Of a stretch of DNA of 38,692 nucleotides, positions 26,567-35,898 are shown one piece after another; position 1 is the first letter of the stretch, and the number at the start of each line of letters is the position of its first letter. Both the position numbers and the translations under genes were made by a program. Source of the stretch: an uncultured Prochlorococcus sp. (GTDB lineage: Bacteria; Cyanobacteriota; Cyanobacteriia; PCC-6307; Cyanobiaceae). The stretch lies in NCBI GenBank assembly GCA_902634515.1, contig CACPKH010000012.1, positions 1 through 38,692 on the forward strand, in the 5' to 3' direction. A model generated the notes under the pieces. The model made no database searches. It was not told the DNA's origin and saw nothing but the letters and a program-made list of their open reading frames with translations.

Positions 26567-27991
26567 ATGGCTGAATTTGAAAAGCTTGTCCATCCAAGCA
26601 AAGGATCAACAATCACATTTATTGATGGTTTACCTCAAGTCCCAAATGATCCAATTATCCCTTTTATCCGAGGGGATGGAACAGGGGTTGATATTTGGCC
26701 TGCGACTCAAATGGTTATTGATTCAGCTGTAGAAAAAGCATATGGCTCGCAGAAGAAGATTGAATGGTTCAAAATTTATGCAGGGGATGAAGCTTGTGAG
26801 CTATATGGCACTTTTCAATATCTGCCAAATGACACTATTGAAGCAATTAAACAATATGGAATTGCAATTAAAGGACCATTAACAACTCCAGTTGGTGGAG
26901 GGATTAGATCATTAAATGTTGCTCTGCGACAAATCTTTGATCTTTATAGTTGCATCAGACCTTGCCGTTATTACGCAGGAACGCCAAGTCCTCACAAGCA
27001 TCCAGAAGACTTAGATGTAATTGTCTACAGAGAAAATACTGAAGATATATATATGGGTATTGAATGGGAAGCAAATGACCCAGTAGGTACCAAGCTACGC
27101 AAATATCTCAATAATGAAGTAATTCCCGCTAGCAAAGGAATAAAAAATAAACAAATACCTGAAGGATCAGGACTGGGAATCAAGCCTATAAGTAAAAAAG
27201 GTAGTCAAAGACATATTCGTAGGGCAATTCAACATGCATTAAAGCTAACTGGCAAAAAAAGACATGTGACTTTGGTGCATAAAGGAAATATCATGAAGTT
27301 TACTGAAGGAGCATTTCGTGACTGGGGTTATGAGTTGGCCACTAATGAATTCCGAAATGTCTGTATTACTGAAAGAGAAAGTTGGATATTAAATAATATA
27401 GAAACAAATCCTTCCATAACTATTGAAGCAAATGCTGCAATGGTTGAGCCTGGATTTAATTCTCTAACTGATCAAAAGAAAGATCAAATATGTATGGAAG
27501 TTCAATTAGTTATTGAGAGCATTAACTCAACACATGGACAAGGTAAATGGAAAGAAATGGTTTTAATTGATGACCGAATAGCAGACAGTATTTTTCAGCA
27601 AATTCAAACTCGTCCACAAGAATACTCAATCCTGGCAACTCTCAATCTTAATGGAGATTATATTTCAGATGCTGCAGCTGCAATCGTTGGAGGTCTCGGA
27701 ATGGCTCCAGGAGCCAATATTGGAGATCAAGCTGCAATATTTGAGGCTACTCATGGAACAGCACCAAAACATGCTGGTCTAGATCGAATAAACCCTGGTT
27801 CAGTAATACTTAGTGGAGTTATGATGTTGGAATTTCTAGGCTGGAAAGAGGCAGCAAACCTAATAACGCAAGGAATAAGTCAATCAATATCTGATAAGAA
27901 AGTTACATATGACTTAGCTCGTCTGATGGAACCCCCGGTACAAGCATTAAGTTGCAGTGAATTTGCTAGATCTGTTATTGATAGATTCTAA
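26567..27991 (+). CDS. icd: NADP-dependent isocitrate dehydrogenase
   Basis: It turns isocitrate to 2-oxoglutarate, the carbon skeleton for ammonium assimilation and the nitrogen-status signal in cyanobacteria. The 474-residue enzyme shows PFIRGDGTGVDIW, KGPLTTPVGGGIRSLNVALRQ (with the Ser that contacts isocitrate), DVIVYRENTEDIYMGIEW, LVHKGNIMKFTEGAF, NLNGDYISDAAAAIVGG and EATHGTAPKHAG. Size is close to other cyanobacterial ICDs, which carry an insert compared with the 416-residue E. coli enzyme. It converges on the sugar acid kinase gene with a 10-bp gap. Confidence 0.97.
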   Translation: MAEFEKLVHPSKGSTITFIDGLPQVPNDPIIPFIRGDGTGVDIWPATQMVIDSAVEKAYGSQKKIEWFKIYAGDEACELYGTFQYLPNDTIEAIKQYGIAIKGPLTTPVGGGIRSLNVALRQIFDLYSCIRPCRYYAGTPSPHKHPEDLDVIVYRENTEDIYMGIEWEANDPVGTKLRKYLNNEVIPASKGIKNKQIPEGSGLGIKPISKKGSQRHIRRAIQHALKLTGKKRHVTLVHKGNIMKFTEGAFRDWGYELATNEFRNVCITERESWILNNIETNPSITIEANAAMVEPGFNSLTDQKKDQICMEVQLVIESINSTHGQGKWKEMVLIDDRIADSIFQQIQTRPQEYSILATLNLNGDYISDAAAAIVGGLGMAPGANIGDQAAIFEATHGTAPKHAGLDRINPGSVILSGVMMLEFLGWKEAANLITQGISQSISDKKVTYDLARLMEPPVQALSCSEFARSVIDRF

Positions 27992-28001
27992 ATTGATTCG
28001 A

Positions 28002-29366
28002 TTATTTGAGATTAGATTCCATTATTTCCCAAGCATTAATAAGAGAATATTTATCACCTAAATTCCCTGGAAATGTAATAACTGGTAAAGAGAATCCTAA
28101 TAAATCTTCTGGTGTGCACACTAAAGATAAGCCTGGCATAATCTGACCTTTTAAGATAACAAATTCAGCATTTAAACCAGTTTTTAAAAGAATATTTGTA
28201 GTTATCCCACCTTTACTAATTATATATCCTAATCTATTAATAACTCTTGAGGTCAATCTAGCCATGAACTCAGCCAAAGCAATACCAAAGATCATTCTAG
28301 ATAAATCAGATGAGAAATATAATTCACCTCTAGATGTATAAATCACAGCTGTCTTATTTTGATCCAGAGATTCTATTAATCTTCTAATAAAATAGTTCTC
28401 TAACTCAGAAAGAGAAGGAGATGAAGCTGTATTACAATTATCTAATATTTCTGAAATTCTTTTGACTGGCAACTCTATTCCCAAGCATTCTTCGTGTTTA
28501 AGTAGGATATCTAATTGCTGATCGGCAATAGGGATATGTGAGCCAACAAGTACTAAGCCTGGTTTAGATTGAGAATCTTCAGATCCAACTCTTAAATATG
28601 AGAAGTCTTTGAGCTTATTAGAATCAGTATTGATATTAGATAGACTATTAATAAAGCTTGCTGCTGATCGAAATAAGAATCTTTTTTGCTTCTTTAAAAT
28701 TTTGACTGCCTTACACAAGACATCAAGATCACTTGCCACCTTAGCATCAACAATAACAGTTTTATTAGATGCCAAACTTGATAGTAAGCCAATCAAATTA
28801 TTCATGCTATTTTCAGATTTTTTAGCATCATTAAGTTGATCAAGAGTAATCAAAACTACATCACTTTCTTTTATCTTGCCTTTACTTTTTTCTTCAATCC
28901 AAGAAGGTAGGAAACTTGTTGAGTAACCAAAAATCCTATCTTCGGCAAAGATAGTCTTATCAACTGGTATTCCATTTAAAAAATGAGTACCATAAATAGT
29001 TGTTCTCCCTCCTTCAAAAAAAGCAGGAATATGTAAAGTAGCATCAAAAGGACCTAACTCTTCATTAATAACTCTAGGTTCCAAAGTTCCATGACCTCTA
29101 AGAGTTGAATCACCCCTACTAACTATAAAGAAATCTTCGACTGATAGTTCTTTTTCTTTTATAGCTAATAAAAAAGATCTGCAAATTTCTCTTGTTCTTT
29201 CTTCAGCCATATCAGGTGTTAAAGATCTTGTATTTCCCAGAATAAATAATAAGCATGATTTTCCAATTGCTCGGGAAATACTATCTTTATCCCACCTCAA
29301 AACTAAAGGACAATCATATACTGTTTGAGAACCTGTAGGATCATCATCAAATACAATTATATTCAT
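28002..29366 (-). CDS. Four-carbon acid sugar kinase family protein
   Basis: 454 residues in two domains. The N-terminal domain starts IIVFDDDPTGSQTVYDCPLVLRW and has the RGDSTLRGHG motif. The C-terminal domain has RLTSRVINRLGYIISKGGITTNILL and ILKGQIMPGLSLVCTPED, the ATP-binding half. Family members (OtnK, DtnK) phosphorylate 3-oxo-tetronate or threonate at C4. The substrate here is unknown. The start is ATG at 29366 (MNIIVFDDD), one codon after a TTG. It is downstream of the L-hydroxyacid dehydrogenase gene with a 45-bp gap and may share its message. None of the usual partners (OtnI, OtnC, PdxA2) is nearby. Confidence 0.85.
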   Translation of the reverse strand: MNIIVFDDDPTGSQTVYDCPLVLRWDKDSISRAIGKSCLLFILGNTRSLTPDMAEERTREICRSFLLAIKEKELSVEDFFIVSRGDSTLRGHGTLEPRVINEELGPFDATLHIPAFFEGGRTTIYGTHFLNGIPVDKTIFAEDRIFGYSTSFLPSWIEEKSKGKIKESDVVLITLDQLNDAKKSENSMNNLIGLLSSLASNKTVIVDAKVASDLDVLCKAVKILKKQKRFLFRSAASFINSLSNINTDSNKLKDFSYLRVGSEDSQSKPGLVLVGSHIPIADQQLDILLKHEECLGIELPVKRISEILDNCNTASSPSLSELENYFIRRLIESLDQNKTAVIYTSRGELYFSSDLSRMIFGIALAEFMARLTSRVINRLGYIISKGGITTNILLKTGLNAEFVILKGQIMPGLSLVCTPEDLLGFSLPVITFPGNLGDKYSLINAWEIMESNLK

Positions 29367-29411
29367 CAATTTTGAATTAAAATATAAGAAACTGAAAAGA
29401 AATAGTTTTTA

Positions 29412-30584
29412 TTAATCCCAACTTGAGGGAATATTTACATAAGAACGATCTAACTTAGCAACTGAATCGCATCCAAGAAGTTTCATAGTTCTTAAAATAT
29501 CTGTTTTCAGAATATCTATTGTTCTAGCAACACCAACTCCACCAGCTGCAGCCAATCCATAAGCATAAGCTCTTCCAACCAAAACCCCCTTCGCACCTAA
29601 ACACAAAGCCTTAACAACATCTCCTCCTCTACGAATTCCACCATCTAAAAGAACATCTATCTCTCCATTAACTGCTTGAACTATTTCAGGCAGGGCTCTA
29701 ATCGTAGGTGCGACACTATCTAATTGTCTTGCTCCATGATTTGAAACAACAATTGAATCAACTCCTAAATCAATAGCTTTTCTAGCATCATCAGCGATAT
29801 GAACCCCTTTAACAATGATTTTTCCGCCCCAAGCTTCTCGAATCCATTGAAGATCATCCCAAGTAACTACAGACTCTTCTAAAGCTGGTCCTATTTCTGT
29901 ATAACCCATTGGACCATTATCAAGCTCAACATTTGGGAAACTCATTAATCCTCCATCACCTAACCATTGGGATAACCAACATGGTTTAACTAACATTTGG
30001 GCAATATAAGGAAGCATTTTTACAGGATTTTTTGAAAGCAACTCTTTAGTCCCATTTCGTAAATCTCTCTCTCGCAAGCCAGATATTGGAGTATCTATAG
30101 TTACAACTATTGCTGAGAAACCAGCTTTTTTTGCTCTTTCTATAGTCTTTAAAGCAACATCTCTTCCTCCAAGTAAATACAATTGATACCAAGCAGGAAA
30201 ATTTGTAGCAGCCTTAACATCTTCTAACCTGCAACCTGACAATGTAGACAAGGTATATCCAGTTCCAGCGATCCCTGCCTCTTTAGCTGCAACAACTTCA
30301 CCTTTTGGGAAAAACATCCTGCTACTTCCAACTGGTGCTAAAAGAAACGGAAGCTGAAACTTTTCTTTTAGAACTGAAATTGATAGATCACATACAGGAG
30401 TAGCTACCGCACAACGAGGTCGAAAATATATTTCTTGAAAAGCACTACAATTCTGAGATAAAGTTTGCTCTCTATCAGCTCCGCTATCTATATAGTCAAA
30501 TACCATTTGAGGTAAGCGCTTCTTTGCCAATAGACGAAGATCGCTAATATTTACAACATTTGGGGATGATACATTAGCTACCAT
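29412..30584 (-). CDS. lldD: FMN-dependent L-2-hydroxyacid dehydrogenase/oxidase (lactate or glycolate type)
   Basis: A TIM-barrel flavoenzyme of 390 residues. It has MVFDYIDSGADREQTL (substrate Tyr), APVGSSRMFFPKGE (FMN loop), WYQLYLLGGRD, IIVKGVHIADDA (Lys on FMN), SNHGARQLD with the catalytic His near residue 280, and DGGIRRGGDVVKALCLGAKGVLVGRA. These residues are complete, so it should be active. Whether it prefers L-lactate, glycolate or another L-2-hydroxy acid cannot be read from the sequence. It is soluble, with no membrane insert of the LldD membrane class obvious. Downstream is the sugar acid kinase, upstream is the D-lactate dehydrogenase. Confidence 0.9.
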   Translation of the reverse strand: MVANVSSPNVVNISDLRLLAKKRLPQMVFDYIDSGADREQTLSQNCSAFQEIYFRPRCAVATPVCDLSISVLKEKFQLPFLLAPVGSSRMFFPKGEVVAAKEAGIAGTGYTLSTLSGCRLEDVKAATNFPAWYQLYLLGGRDVALKTIERAKKAGFSAIVVTIDTPISGLRERDLRNGTKELLSKNPVKMLPYIAQMLVKPCWLSQWLGDGGLMSFPNVELDNGPMGYTEIGPALEESVVTWDDLQWIREAWGGKIIVKGVHIADDARKAIDLGVDSIVVSNHGARQLDSVAPTIRALPEIVQAVNGEIDVLLDGGIRRGGDVVKALCLGAKGVLVGRAYAYGLAAAGGVGVARTIDILKTDILRTMKLLGCDSVAKLDRSYVNIPSSWD

Positions 30585-30701
30585 ATGAGTGAAGACTAAT
30601 TGATTATTATCTTTTATATTAATATAAAGCGGGAATTAATTTAAGAAAGAATCAAGAATGCGCAATTAGTCGAAATAGATCTTTACTACATAGACATAAT
30701 T

Positions 30702-32399
30702 CTAGCTATAATTTTTCTTCTTAGAAGTTTTACCAATGCCTGGATTAAAACTATTTGTAGGATCAAGATTACGGTAAAAAAGCTGAAGAGACTCTTCAGC
30801 GGAATATAAATGACCTACATTATGTTCTGCTGGATATTTAATATCTTGATTATCTAATATATTCAATATACTAGATTTTATATCCTCTAAATCAACCCCT
30901 TCCTTAACAACAAAGTCTAGATGAAAGACCATACATAAAAAATGTCCCATTTGAAATGATTCTGCCATTTGAGAAAGAATCTCATCTGGCAAGACTTCAT
31001 ACCAAAAAGTACAATTACGAGGTAGAGCTATATCTAAAGGTAAAAGATCTCCTGCCTTAGATGGATTGAGTTTCTTATATCTAGAGGGAGCTGATCCTGC
31101 TACATATCTATGCAATAGTAAGTCTTTGCCTTCATTCTCTGAACATTCTAGGAATTCAAATGAACTACTGGATTTAGCATCATTAAGAGTTTGCCTCATA
31201 TTATCTATAGAGCTATCACTAGATAAGAAGAGCATGTAATGATCAAAACTCTTTCTGAAATTTCTTATCTTTCTTGGGAGATGTTCAGGAAGTATGCTTG
31301 CAAAAAATTGAAGATGTGCATCTGTAATATTATTAGGTAGAAAAGATATATTATTGAAGAAATTATCCAATACTCTTTTTAAAAGAAAGATTCTTTGCAA
31401 TGATTTAGTACCAAAGAATTTTATAAAAAGGAAATTATCCTTACAGTATCTGGATGCTCCTTCAAAATAACTACGATGCATATATTCTCCCATATCAGGT
31501 AAGATAGGATGATCTAAAAGAATTTTTTCACGAAGATAACTAAAATCTTGAGGATCATTTGTACCTATAAAAAAAACTTTCTCTTTCTTGGGAAGTTTAA
31601 AAGTGTCTAATCTAACTGCAAAAACAGCAATTTTACCGGAACATCCACTTGACTCATATAGACGCCTTTCATCAGCATTATATCTAGCAGGTGTATTCGC
31701 GTTTATATCTCTTACTCTATTCTGATATTCTTTATCAGAAGCAAGCTTTTTAGACTCTAAAATATTATCTTGATTAAAATTTATTTCCTCTAAATTATTT
31801 AATATCTCCAAAGGTGAAGAACCTAGTTCAATTCCCAAATGATTTACAAGTTCAAGTTTACCTCTAACATTTAATTGTGCAAATAAAGATAGTTCTGTAT
31901 AAGCTGGTCCGCGATTAACTAAATTACCACCAGAATTATTACATACTCCACCAACTACTGATGCTCCTATACAAGAAGAGCCTATCTTTGAATGAGGAGA
32001 TCTATCTAAAGGTGCAAGCTTCTCTTCTAATTGATATAAAGTAGTGCCTGGAAAAGCTAAAACCTGCAACCCTCTATTAAGTATGATTAATTGATTAATA
32101 GCAACTGTATTTATAATCACAACATCTCTATCATAATCATCTCCATTAGGGGTTGAGCCTCCTGTTAAGCCTGTATTAGCAGCCTGCAATATAATTACTT
32201 TATCCAAGGAAATACATATCTCTAATATTTTCCAAAGTTGTAATAATGTTCTAGGTATTGCAACCATAGATGCTTTTCCTGAACCAACTCTTATTCCTGT
32301 TCTGTAAAATTCTGTTTTTTTCTCACCTACTAAGAGATTTGAAGAACCAACAATATTCTTAAGCTCTACTTCGAGTTCTAGAAGTCTGTCATTCCTCAT
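30702..32399 (-). CDS. dld: Quinone-dependent D-lactate dehydrogenase (FAD)
   Basis: A 565-residue protein close in size to E. coli Dld (571). The N-terminal FAD-binding domain carries VIILQAANTGLTGGSTPNG and SCIGASVVGGVCNNSGGN. A middle cap domain follows with the membrane-contact region (rich in basic and aromatic residues, RKIRNFRKSFDHYMLF). The C-terminal end is KYPAEHNVGHLYSAEESL and LDPTNSFNPGIGK, the family's closing motif. It oxidises D-lactate to pyruvate and passes electrons to quinone at the membrane. The gap to lldD (117 bp) is large enough for its own promoter. Confidence 0.93.
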   Translation of the reverse strand: MRNDRLLELEVELKNIVGSSNLLVGEKKTEFYRTGIRVGSGKASMVAIPRTLLQLWKILEICISLDKVIILQAANTGLTGGSTPNGDDYDRDVVIINTVAINQLIILNRGLQVLAFPGTTLYQLEEKLAPLDRSPHSKIGSSCIGASVVGGVCNNSGGNLVNRGPAYTELSLFAQLNVRGKLELVNHLGIELGSSPLEILNNLEEINFNQDNILESKKLASDKEYQNRVRDINANTPARYNADERRLYESSGCSGKIAVFAVRLDTFKLPKKEKVFFIGTNDPQDFSYLREKILLDHPILPDMGEYMHRSYFEGASRYCKDNFLFIKFFGTKSLQRIFLLKRVLDNFFNNISFLPNNITDAHLQFFASILPEHLPRKIRNFRKSFDHYMLFLSSDSSIDNMRQTLNDAKSSSSFEFLECSENEGKDLLLHRYVAGSAPSRYKKLNPSKAGDLLPLDIALPRNCTFWYEVLPDEILSQMAESFQMGHFLCMVFHLDFVVKEGVDLEDIKSSILNILDNQDIKYPAEHNVGHLYSAEESLQLFYRNLDPTNSFNPGIGKTSKKKNYS

Positions 32400-32513
32400 A
32401 AACTAAAAAATAAGTATTTATATACTCAAGGTAACGCAAAAAATAAATACATGTTAAATAATTTAGGTTTAAGAAATTATTCAAAACATAAAATTGTAAA
32501 TTAAACTATGGCC

Positions 32514-33377
32514 TCAATTTAATGATTTACATAAGAACTGACACTTAATTTCCTTTAAAGATTTAGGCAGAAGAGTCAAGATATTCTGACCAGTAAGCAT
32601 AGAATTTCTAGGACTAGTCCATGGCTCTAAACAAATCATTTCTCGTGGAGGATCTGTCCAGATAACATTAAAGAGAAAAGGGTCTTCAGACTTTAACTCA
32701 AGAGAGAAATTATCAACTTTGTCAATAAGTTTAATTGAATTATTTGTTTCAAATAAAAAATCAACTCCTTGATTCAATTTGCATAATTGCAATACAGTTT
32801 CTTCCCGCAACATATTCTTTTGATCTATAACAGTTTCTGGAAGATTTAGTAGATGAATCTTTGAAAGATCCTTAACCTTAAAATATGGATGCAAACCAAA
32901 ACTAAATGGCATAGAATATTCACTATTATTTCTCACTCTAGAAATGACAGATAATGCTTGATCTGTCATTTTTACATCTATATCCAAATTAAAATGAAAT
33001 GGGTAAGAGGCTAAAGTATTGTTATTCTCTTTCAAAGATAATCTAATACCCATTTCATCTTCCAAAAGGCTTAAATTCCAGCAAGCATCCCTTGCAAATC
33101 CATGTTGACTAAGACAATATTCATTTTTATCTATAAAAAATCGATTGCCAGATAAATCACCACATATAGGGAAAAGAATTGGCATTCCACCCCTAACACT
33201 TTTTGAAGGATCTTTAAAGCGAGATTGATCAAAATAAAAGATTTCTCTTCCACTAGAAACCCAACTAGTTATTAAACCACCTCTATCAGGAACAACTCTT
33301 AATTTATCTCCACTCTCCAGATCTGAAAATTCCCAATGTTTATAAGGAACATCTTTTTCAATAAGAGAGCATTGCAT
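32514..33377 (-). CDS. Aldose 1-epimerase / galactose mutarotase-like protein
   Basis: 287 residues from ATG at 33377 (MQCSLIEKD); the TTG one codon upstream is less likely. The fold markers are LRVVPDRGGLITSWVSSGREIFYFD, the RGGMPILFPICGDL segment, LSQHGFARDACWNL (His), PFSFGLHPYFKV (His) and LEPWTSPRNSMLTGQ. This pattern is closest to the glucose-6-phosphate 1-epimerase-like and galactose mutarotase-like group, which interconvert sugar anomers. The true sugar is not known. It is 4 nt downstream of the alpha/beta hydrolase, so probably in one transcript. Confidence 0.85.
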   Translation of the reverse strand: MQCSLIEKDVPYKHWEFSDLESGDKLRVVPDRGGLITSWVSSGREIFYFDQSRFKDPSKSVRGGMPILFPICGDLSGNRFFIDKNEYCLSQHGFARDACWNLSLLEDEMGIRLSLKENNNTLASYPFHFNLDIDVKMTDQALSVISRVRNNSEYSMPFSFGLHPYFKVKDLSKIHLLNLPETVIDQKNMLREETVLQLCKLNQGVDFLFETNNSIKLIDKVDNFSLELKSEDPFLFNVIWTDPPREMICLEPWTSPRNSMLTGQNILTLLPKSLKEIKCQFLCKSLN

Positions 33378-33381
33378 CAAA

Positions 33382-34332
33382 TTATGCGCCTTTCAACCAA
33401 GTAATAACTTCTTCATTCACGCGTTCTGGTATTTCATCATGAGGACAATGGCCTGCATTTAAAATTACTTCTTTAACTTCTAAAGAAGCCTTTTGAGCAA
33501 ATAATCTAAATTTTTCTTGTTTTGCCTTTGCATCCCTTAGCCAAGGATCACTATCACCCCATAACAACAAAAGAGGCGCTTGTAAATCCATAAACAATTC
33601 ATCTATAGGTTTACCTTTGAGACCACGAGCCTGAAAAACTTTTTGAAAGACTTTAAAGGCACCAGGATCTAAAGAAGGCCGCCTAATAGATTCAATTAAG
33701 TCATCATCTACATTGGTAGAATTAATATAAACTTGATTCAAAGTGCTTCGAATAACGTTAGGTCGGCGTAGATTTTCAAAAATTAAACGTTGTATTAATG
33801 GATAAATAAGTGACTTAAATAAAAAGTCTTTAGAAAGACCAGCCCCAATAAACTTTCTAATTTTTTGACCTAAGTCTTTTGGTTCAGAAGTAATTTTTTC
33901 ATCACTGAAATATCCTGCAGCATTCAACAAAACAACACCAGCAGATTGATTCTCAAGAGCAGCTCCTGCAGCAAGAGCTGCATAACCCCCTAATGAATTA
34001 CCTATTATCACAGTTGGCTTCTGAATGCGTTCTTTGACATATGAAACTATCTGCTCCTTCCATAACTCACCGCCATAATCTAATTCTGAGGGTTTTGCAC
34101 TTCGTCCAAATCCAATTAAATCAATTGCATGAACTTCATGAGTTTGGGCAATTGCTGGAATATTGAATCGCCAATGATCGGTCGAAGCACCAAACCCATG
34201 AACCAGTAATACCACTGGATTATTGTGGGAAATTATCCCTTCTGAGATTGCATTATCCTGACTGCTTACAGAATAGATCTCATGACCTAGATAGCTCCAT
34301 GGGACATTTGGAGTAGCGACTAAATCAGCCAT
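33382..34332 (-). CDS. Alpha/beta hydrolase
   Basis: 316 residues from ATG at 34332. It has the oxyanion-loop motif LLVHGFGASTDHWRFN, the nucleophile elbow GNSLGG, the acid in LLLWGDSDPWL and the catalytic His in NAGHCPHDEIPE, so the triad is intact. There is no signal peptide. Likely an esterase, lipase or C-C hydrolase; substrate unknown. It is one of many chlorophyllase- or epoxide hydrolase-like hydrolases of cyanobacteria. It lies 41 bp downstream of the antiporter and 4 nt before the epimerase-like gene. Confidence 0.88.
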   Translation of the reverse strand: MADLVATPNVPWSYLGHEIYSVSSQDNAISEGIISHNNPVVLLVHGFGASTDHWRFNIPAIAQTHEVHAIDLIGFGRSAKPSELDYGGELWKEQIVSYVKERIQKPTVIIGNSLGGYAALAAGAALENQSAGVVLLNAAGYFSDEKITSEPKDLGQKIRKFIGAGLSKDFLFKSLIYPLIQRLIFENLRRPNVIRSTLNQVYINSTNVDDDLIESIRRPSLDPGAFKVFQKVFQARGLKGKPIDELFMDLQAPLLLLWGDSDPWLRDAKAKQEKFRLFAQKASLEVKEVILNAGHCPHDEIPERVNEEVITWLKGA

Positions 34333-34373
34333 CAAAAGATTGAAACTTTAATTATGAGGATAGTCAAAACTTT

Positions 34374-35747
34374 TTAAACAAGACCTACTGGATCAGCTGC
34401 TACTTCATCAGGTATTGAATTTCCACCACCAGGTTTTTTATCTTTAAGAACTATTCGAAGTAGAACGGGAGCAAGAAAAGTTGTGCCTATTACCATTAAA
34501 AGAATCGCTGCCTCAAGAGATGGGGTCAATAAGCCAGCACTAGTTCCCAAACCTAAAAATATCAACCCGACTTCTCCTCTAGGCATCATTCCTAAACCAA
34601 CTACTAATCTATTAGTTGGTTTATCAATCATGAACGACCATCCAGAAGCAATCTTGCCGATGATTGCAACTACCAAAAGGAAACCTGCGACCACTAATGC
34701 TGATCGGCTGGATGGATCAAGTGGATTTATTACAGATAGATCCATACCAGCTCCAACTAAAACAAAGAAAATAGTTGCAAATAGTGAGACCAATGGAAGT
34801 ACTGACTGCTGAATTGCGTGGTTATTTTTTGAACTACTCAGAATCAATCCTGCGGCGAAAGCCCCTAAAGCAGCTTCTAATCCAATTGCTGTTGCAACGA
34901 AACAACTAAGTACAAGAATTACAAAAGAAGCCACAACGACTGCACCAGGAGCCTTTAAACGATCCAATAACCAGTCAAATCCAGGAGCGGCTGTTCTACT
35001 TAAAGCAATTGCAGCTATTACAAAAACTGTTGCTGCAACAACAAGTTTTACTATTGGAGCAATTTCTAATGAACCGCCAGTTGCCAGTGCAACAACAACA
35101 GCAAGAATAACAATTCCAAGGATGTCATCAAGCACAGCGGCTCCTATAACGATTTGACCTTCTCGTGTTTTTAAATAACCAAGTTCTCCAAATACACTTG
35201 CTGTGATTCCAATACTTGTTGCAGTCATTGATGCTCCTGCGAAAATTGCTGGTATTAAATCAACCTGAAAGAGCAACATCAATCCAAATGTCCCAAAAGC
35301 GAAAGGTAATATCACTCCTGCCATTGCGACAGTAAAAGCTTGTGCACCTACAGCAACCAATTCCTCTAATTCACTCTCTAAACCAGTAAGAAAAAGCAAA
35401 GCATATAGGCCAAGAGTTGCTACCGCCTGCAATGAAGGAAACGTTTCAAAATAAAGATCAGGAACTGCTTCTGGTGGTATAGAAGCCAAGGAACTAATGA
35501 AATTAACAAAACTTTGATTTAAAGATGTATGAGCACTAGGAGGAATTAGAAGATGTAAACCTGATGCTCCTATTAATACACCCGCAAGCAATTCACCAAC
35601 AATTGTTGGCAAGCTCAATCTCACTAGAACCTCAGCAAGAACTCTTGCAGCAACAAATATCAATAAAAACCTCACAACACCTATTAGTGTCTCAGCCACC
35701 TCAACGTCATGAGTACTGAGTATTGAAAAGAAATTGAGGTCCAACAT
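34374..35747 (-). CDS. CPA2-family Na+/H+ antiporter
   Basis: A 457-residue integral membrane protein with about 12 hydrophobic segments. The Asp pair essential for ion binding in the CPA2 family is present in AAVLDDILGIVILAVV. Other family blocks are ARVLAEVLVRLSLPTIVGELLAGVLIG, FLTGLESELEELV and MMPRGEVGLIFLGLGTSAGL. There is no C-terminal TrkA-N or USP domain, so it is the NapA-like short form. It should move Na+ out against H+, as needed in seawater. Other members carry K+. Confidence 0.9.
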   Translation of the reverse strand: MLDLNFFSILSTHDVEVAETLIGVVRFLLIFVAARVLAEVLVRLSLPTIVGELLAGVLIGASGLHLLIPPSAHTSLNQSFVNFISSLASIPPEAVPDLYFETFPSLQAVATLGLYALLFLTGLESELEELVAVGAQAFTVAMAGVILPFAFGTFGLMLLFQVDLIPAIFAGASMTATSIGITASVFGELGYLKTREGQIVIGAAVLDDILGIVILAVVVALATGGSLEIAPIVKLVVAATVFVIAAIALSRTAAPGFDWLLDRLKAPGAVVVASFVILVLSCFVATAIGLEAALGAFAAGLILSSSKNNHAIQQSVLPLVSLFATIFFVLVGAGMDLSVINPLDPSSRSALVVAGFLLVVAIIGKIASGWSFMIDKPTNRLVVGLGMMPRGEVGLIFLGLGTSAGLLTPSLEAAILLMVIGTTFLAPVLLRIVLKDKKPGGGNSIPDEVAADPVGLV

Positions 35748-35898
35748 TTCCTAGATCTTGTAAAGCCTTTTTCAACAGGGAAGATAATAGTGTTTTTTAG
35801 GTATTTATAAAAAAATATAAAGTCAAGTGTTGATCTGAAGTTACTAAGCAGTTCCTTTAACAAACCAAGCTAGCGTCCCACCATATAGAAAGTAATCA

